Below, piece after piece: positions 5,353 to 7,075 of a DNA stretch of 7,075 bases. The DNA lies in contig MELI01000071.1 in NCBI GenBank assembly GCA_001767575.1, positions 1 through 7,075 on the forward strand, in the 5' to 3' direction. The position numbers and the translations under genes were made by a program. The DNA comes from Candidatus Aquicultor primus. Its GTDB lineage: Bacteria; Actinomycetota; Aquicultoria; Aquicultorales; Aquicultoraceae. The notes beneath the pieces are model-generated. The model ran no database searches, was not told the DNA's origin, and saw only the letters and a program-made list of their open reading frames with translations. Position 1 is the stretch's first letter. Each line of letters starts with the position of its first letter.

Positions 5353-6672
5353 GTGTTAAAAAGGATTACCGTATTAGTATTAGCCTCTTTTATAACACTT
5401 TCGCTAACCGCCTGCGGCACCAAAGAACAACCCGTGAAAAGCAGCAATCTTTCAGCTTCTTTCGGTCTGTTCAAATCGGAACAATTCACACCAACGGATG
5501 TTTGCGTCACATGCCATGTGGAGCTTCATAGCCAATGGAGCGGCTCGATGCACAACAACGCTTTTAGAGACCCCGTCTTCCAGAAGGTCTATCAGTTTGC
5601 AGTCGAAGACACCGATGGGGACCGTGTCGTAGAGGATTTCTGCATTGTTTGCCATAGTCCGGTAGGCTTTATGTCGGGCGAGATACCTCCCCCGGACGGG
5701 TCGAAATTGAGCGAAATAGCAAAGAATGGTGTCCAGTGCGACCTCTGCCACACAGTTTCAGCCTCTACCGGCATCGGCAACTTCGCGCTAAAAGCCTCAC
5801 CCGGAAACACCAAGAGAGCGCAGTTTAAAGACGCGGTCTCACCTTATCATGAAACCGAGTTTTCAGGACTTCATACGACGGCTGAATTCTGCGGCATGTG
5901 TCACAACGTTAACCACCCGGTAAACAACCTGTCGCTCGAAAAAACCTACACTGAGTGGAAAGAAGGGCCCTACGCAAAAGAAGGCATCCAATGCCAGGAT
6001 TGCCACATGACGCCCGGCCCCGGCGTGACCAAGCCAAATCCCGGCAAAGCGGCGATTATGGGTCCGGACCGCCCGCATATCTACACCCATTCAATCGTCG
6101 GAGGTAACGTGGCCGTGCCGACGTTGCTGGGTTCAGCTGAACACGCACGCCTCGCCGAAGAAAGGCTTAAGTCGGCGGCTACAGTAGAGATACTCCCGCT
6201 TACCAAGTTCAAACCGGGGACTGAAAACACACTTCAAGTAAAGGTCACTAATAAGGGTGCCGGCCACTATCTGCCGACCGGGCTGACTGAGACGCGTCAA
6301 ATGTGGCTACAAATCAAGGTAACAGACGGCACCGGCAAGACTCACTTCTCTTCAGGCGGACTGAACAAAGACGGCTCGATTGAAAAGAATTCGATTGTGT
6401 ACAATACCGTTGCGGCCGATGAGACCGGCAAGGCCACGCATAAAGTCTGGCGCGCGGAAAAAATTCTCTCCGATTACCGGATACCTCCACGTCAGTCAGT
6501 TACCGAAAAATACCAAGCAAGCATCCCAAATGGTGCCAAGGGGCCGTTTACCGTAAGCGCGATGCTTAGATATAGATCTGCGCCTCAAGGGCTGATACAC
6601 GAACTCTTCGGCGAAGAAGAGGTCCAGTTGCCGATAACCGACATGGCCGGCGACTCTATTGTAGTAAAATAG
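5353..6672 (+). CDS. Pentaheme c-type cytochrome lipoprotein (cytochrome c554-like)
   Basis: This 439-residue exported electron-transfer protein begins with a lipoprotein signal peptide ending in L18-T-A-C21, so it should be lipid-anchored outside the cytoplasmic membrane. Five CxxCH heme c sites follow: C51-VT-CH55, C97-IV-CH101, C129-DL-CH133, C180-GM-CH184 and C214-QD-CH218. Further His at 59 and 66, and in SPYHETEFSGLH and CHNVNHP, could be distal ligands, and the pattern resembles the cytochrome c554/c' type of multiheme protein. From about residue 270 to the end there is no heme site but a beta-rich domain containing G304-H-Y-L-P-T-G310 and a MWLQIKVTDGTGK strand. This kind of extension is seen on some environmental multiheme cytochromes. 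Likely role: passing electrons at the cell surface or to a periplasmic reductase; the acceptor cannot be told. It has its own promoter, 163 bases after the diguanylate cyclase. The gene downstream is convergent. Confidence 0.95.
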   Translation: MLKRITVLVLASFITLSLTACGTKEQPVKSSNLSASFGLFKSEQFTPTDVCVTCHVELHSQWSGSMHNNAFRDPVFQKVYQFAVEDTDGDRVVEDFCIVCHSPVGFMSGEIPPPDGSKLSEIAKNGVQCDLCHTVSASTGIGNFALKASPGNTKRAQFKDAVSPYHETEFSGLHTTAEFCGMCHNVNHPVNNLSLEKTYTEWKEGPYAKEGIQCQDCHMTPGPGVTKPNPGKAAIMGPDRPHIYTHSIVGGNVAVPTLLGSAEHARLAEERLKSAATVEILPLTKFKPGTENTLQVKVTNKGAGHYLPTGLTETRQMWLQIKVTDGTGKTHFSSGGLNKDGSIEKNSIVYNTVAADETGKATHKVWRAEKILSDYRIPPRQSVTEKYQASIPNGAKGPFTVSAMLRYRSAPQGLIHELFGEEEVQLPITDMAGDSIVVK

Positions 6673-6690
6673 GCGCGATGGTCACGTCCG

Positions 6691-7075
6691 CTAAGCTATC
6701 GGACCCTTGAACATTTCGGGGAAAGCATCCATCGCTTTTTTGTTCAACTCAAGATGGGTCTTCTCGATTTCGACCAATGCCGTAAAAACCTCTTTGACCC
6801 TGGGCTCGACAGCAACCTCCGCTGCTTGAGCGTAGAAGACTATCGCTTTCGTTTCGCGATCATGGGCCTCTTTCAAGTTCTCGGATTCTATAGCGTGGCA
6901 CCGGCCCCTGGTATCCTCTGCTTGGCTCTCCTTCGGTAGTCCGAGAAGCTTCCGTATGACGGATGCGTGTTCGGCTTCGACCTTAGAAAGCGCTTTAAAC
7001 ATAGCCATAAGCTCCACATCCATCGATACCTCAAACGAACAGCGATAAAAACGTGAATTATTGTTCTCAAGCATG
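6691..7075 (-). CDS. Ferritin-like (rubrerythrin-type) protein, N-terminus cut by window edge
   Basis: This is the C-terminal part, at least 127 residues, of a ferritin-like four-helix protein. Three helices are visible: one with FKALSKVEAEHASVIRKLL (Glu and ExxH-type ligand), one with ENLKEAHDRETKAIVFYAQ, and one with VEIEKTHLEL (a second ExxH). Spaced Glu and ExxH pairs are the diiron ligands of rubrerythrin and its relatives, which act in peroxide detoxification or iron handling in anaerobes. The first helix is missing and should lie beyond 7075; the ATG at 7074 is the edge of the readable frame and probably not the real start. There is no rubredoxin-like CxxC domain at the C-terminus, which ends KAMDAFPEMFKGPIA. 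This makes it a rubredoxin-less family member rather than classic rubrerythrin, unless a rubredoxin domain sits at the N-terminus. It converges on the cytochrome gene with an 18-base gap. Confidence 0.85.
   Translation of the reverse strand, partial: MLENNNSRFYRCSFEVSMDVELMAMFKALSKVEAEHASVIRKLLGLPKESQAEDTRGRCHAIESENLKEAHDRETKAIVFYAQAAEVAVEPRVKEVFTALVEIEKTHLELNKKAMDAFPEMFKGPIA

Noticed and set aside
6686..6704. GTCCG/CGGAC hairpin between the convergent cytochrome and ferritin-like genes
   Set aside because: The stem is only five pairs with a nine-base loop and no T tract on either strand, and the ferritin-like stop codon sits in the loop; too weak to call a terminator.

Overview
The window looks like a piece of chromosome from an anaerobic or microaerobic environmental bacterium with mid-range GC. 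Three things point that way: a secreted DUF2680-like protein with a Gly-rich tail (a type I associate mainly with Firmicutes and deep Actinobacteriota), a lipoprotein multiheme c-type cytochrome, and a ferritin-like (rubrerythrin-type) protein, all next to c-di-GMP signalling genes. The phylum cannot be fixed from this sequence. No rRNA, tRNA, CRISPR array, insertion sequence or phage gene is visible.

Layout. (1) Positions 1-447, minus strand: the N-terminal part of an OmpR/PhoB-family response regulator, which runs off the left edge. (2) 448-692: a 245-base non-coding gap holding an 18-base palindrome. (3) 693-1253, minus strand: a small secreted protein with a helical DUF2680-like body and a Gly/Cys-rich tail. 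(4) 1254-1506: a divergent control region. On the minus side it carries an array of 11-base-phased direct repeats just upstream of a -10-like element. On the plus side it carries a long bulged stem-loop followed by six T. (5) 1507-4137, plus strand: an 876-residue membrane sensor ending in an HD-GYP c-di-GMP phosphodiesterase domain. (6) 4281-5189, plus strand: a three-helix membrane diguanylate cyclase (GGDEF). (7) 5190-5352: intergenic, with an extended -10 promoter overlapped by an inverted repeat. (8) 5353-6672, plus strand: a pentaheme cytochrome c lipoprotein. (9) 6691-7075, minus strand: a ferritin-like protein, convergent with the cytochrome and cut at its N-terminus by the right edge.

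How it may work together (inference). The HD-GYP and GGDEF genes are adjacent on one strand and would degrade and make c-di-GMP respectively. The HD-GYP sensor carries a Cys cluster outside the membrane and a second, 'two-CW'-like Cys module inside its first GAF domain, so it may read metal or redox state. The cytochrome next door would be a natural electron-transfer partner or output. On the minus side, the phased repeats in front of the secreted-protein gene have the geometry of PhoB/PhoP-type binding sites, and an OmpR/PhoB regulator is encoded just downstream, which suggests a local regulator-target pair.
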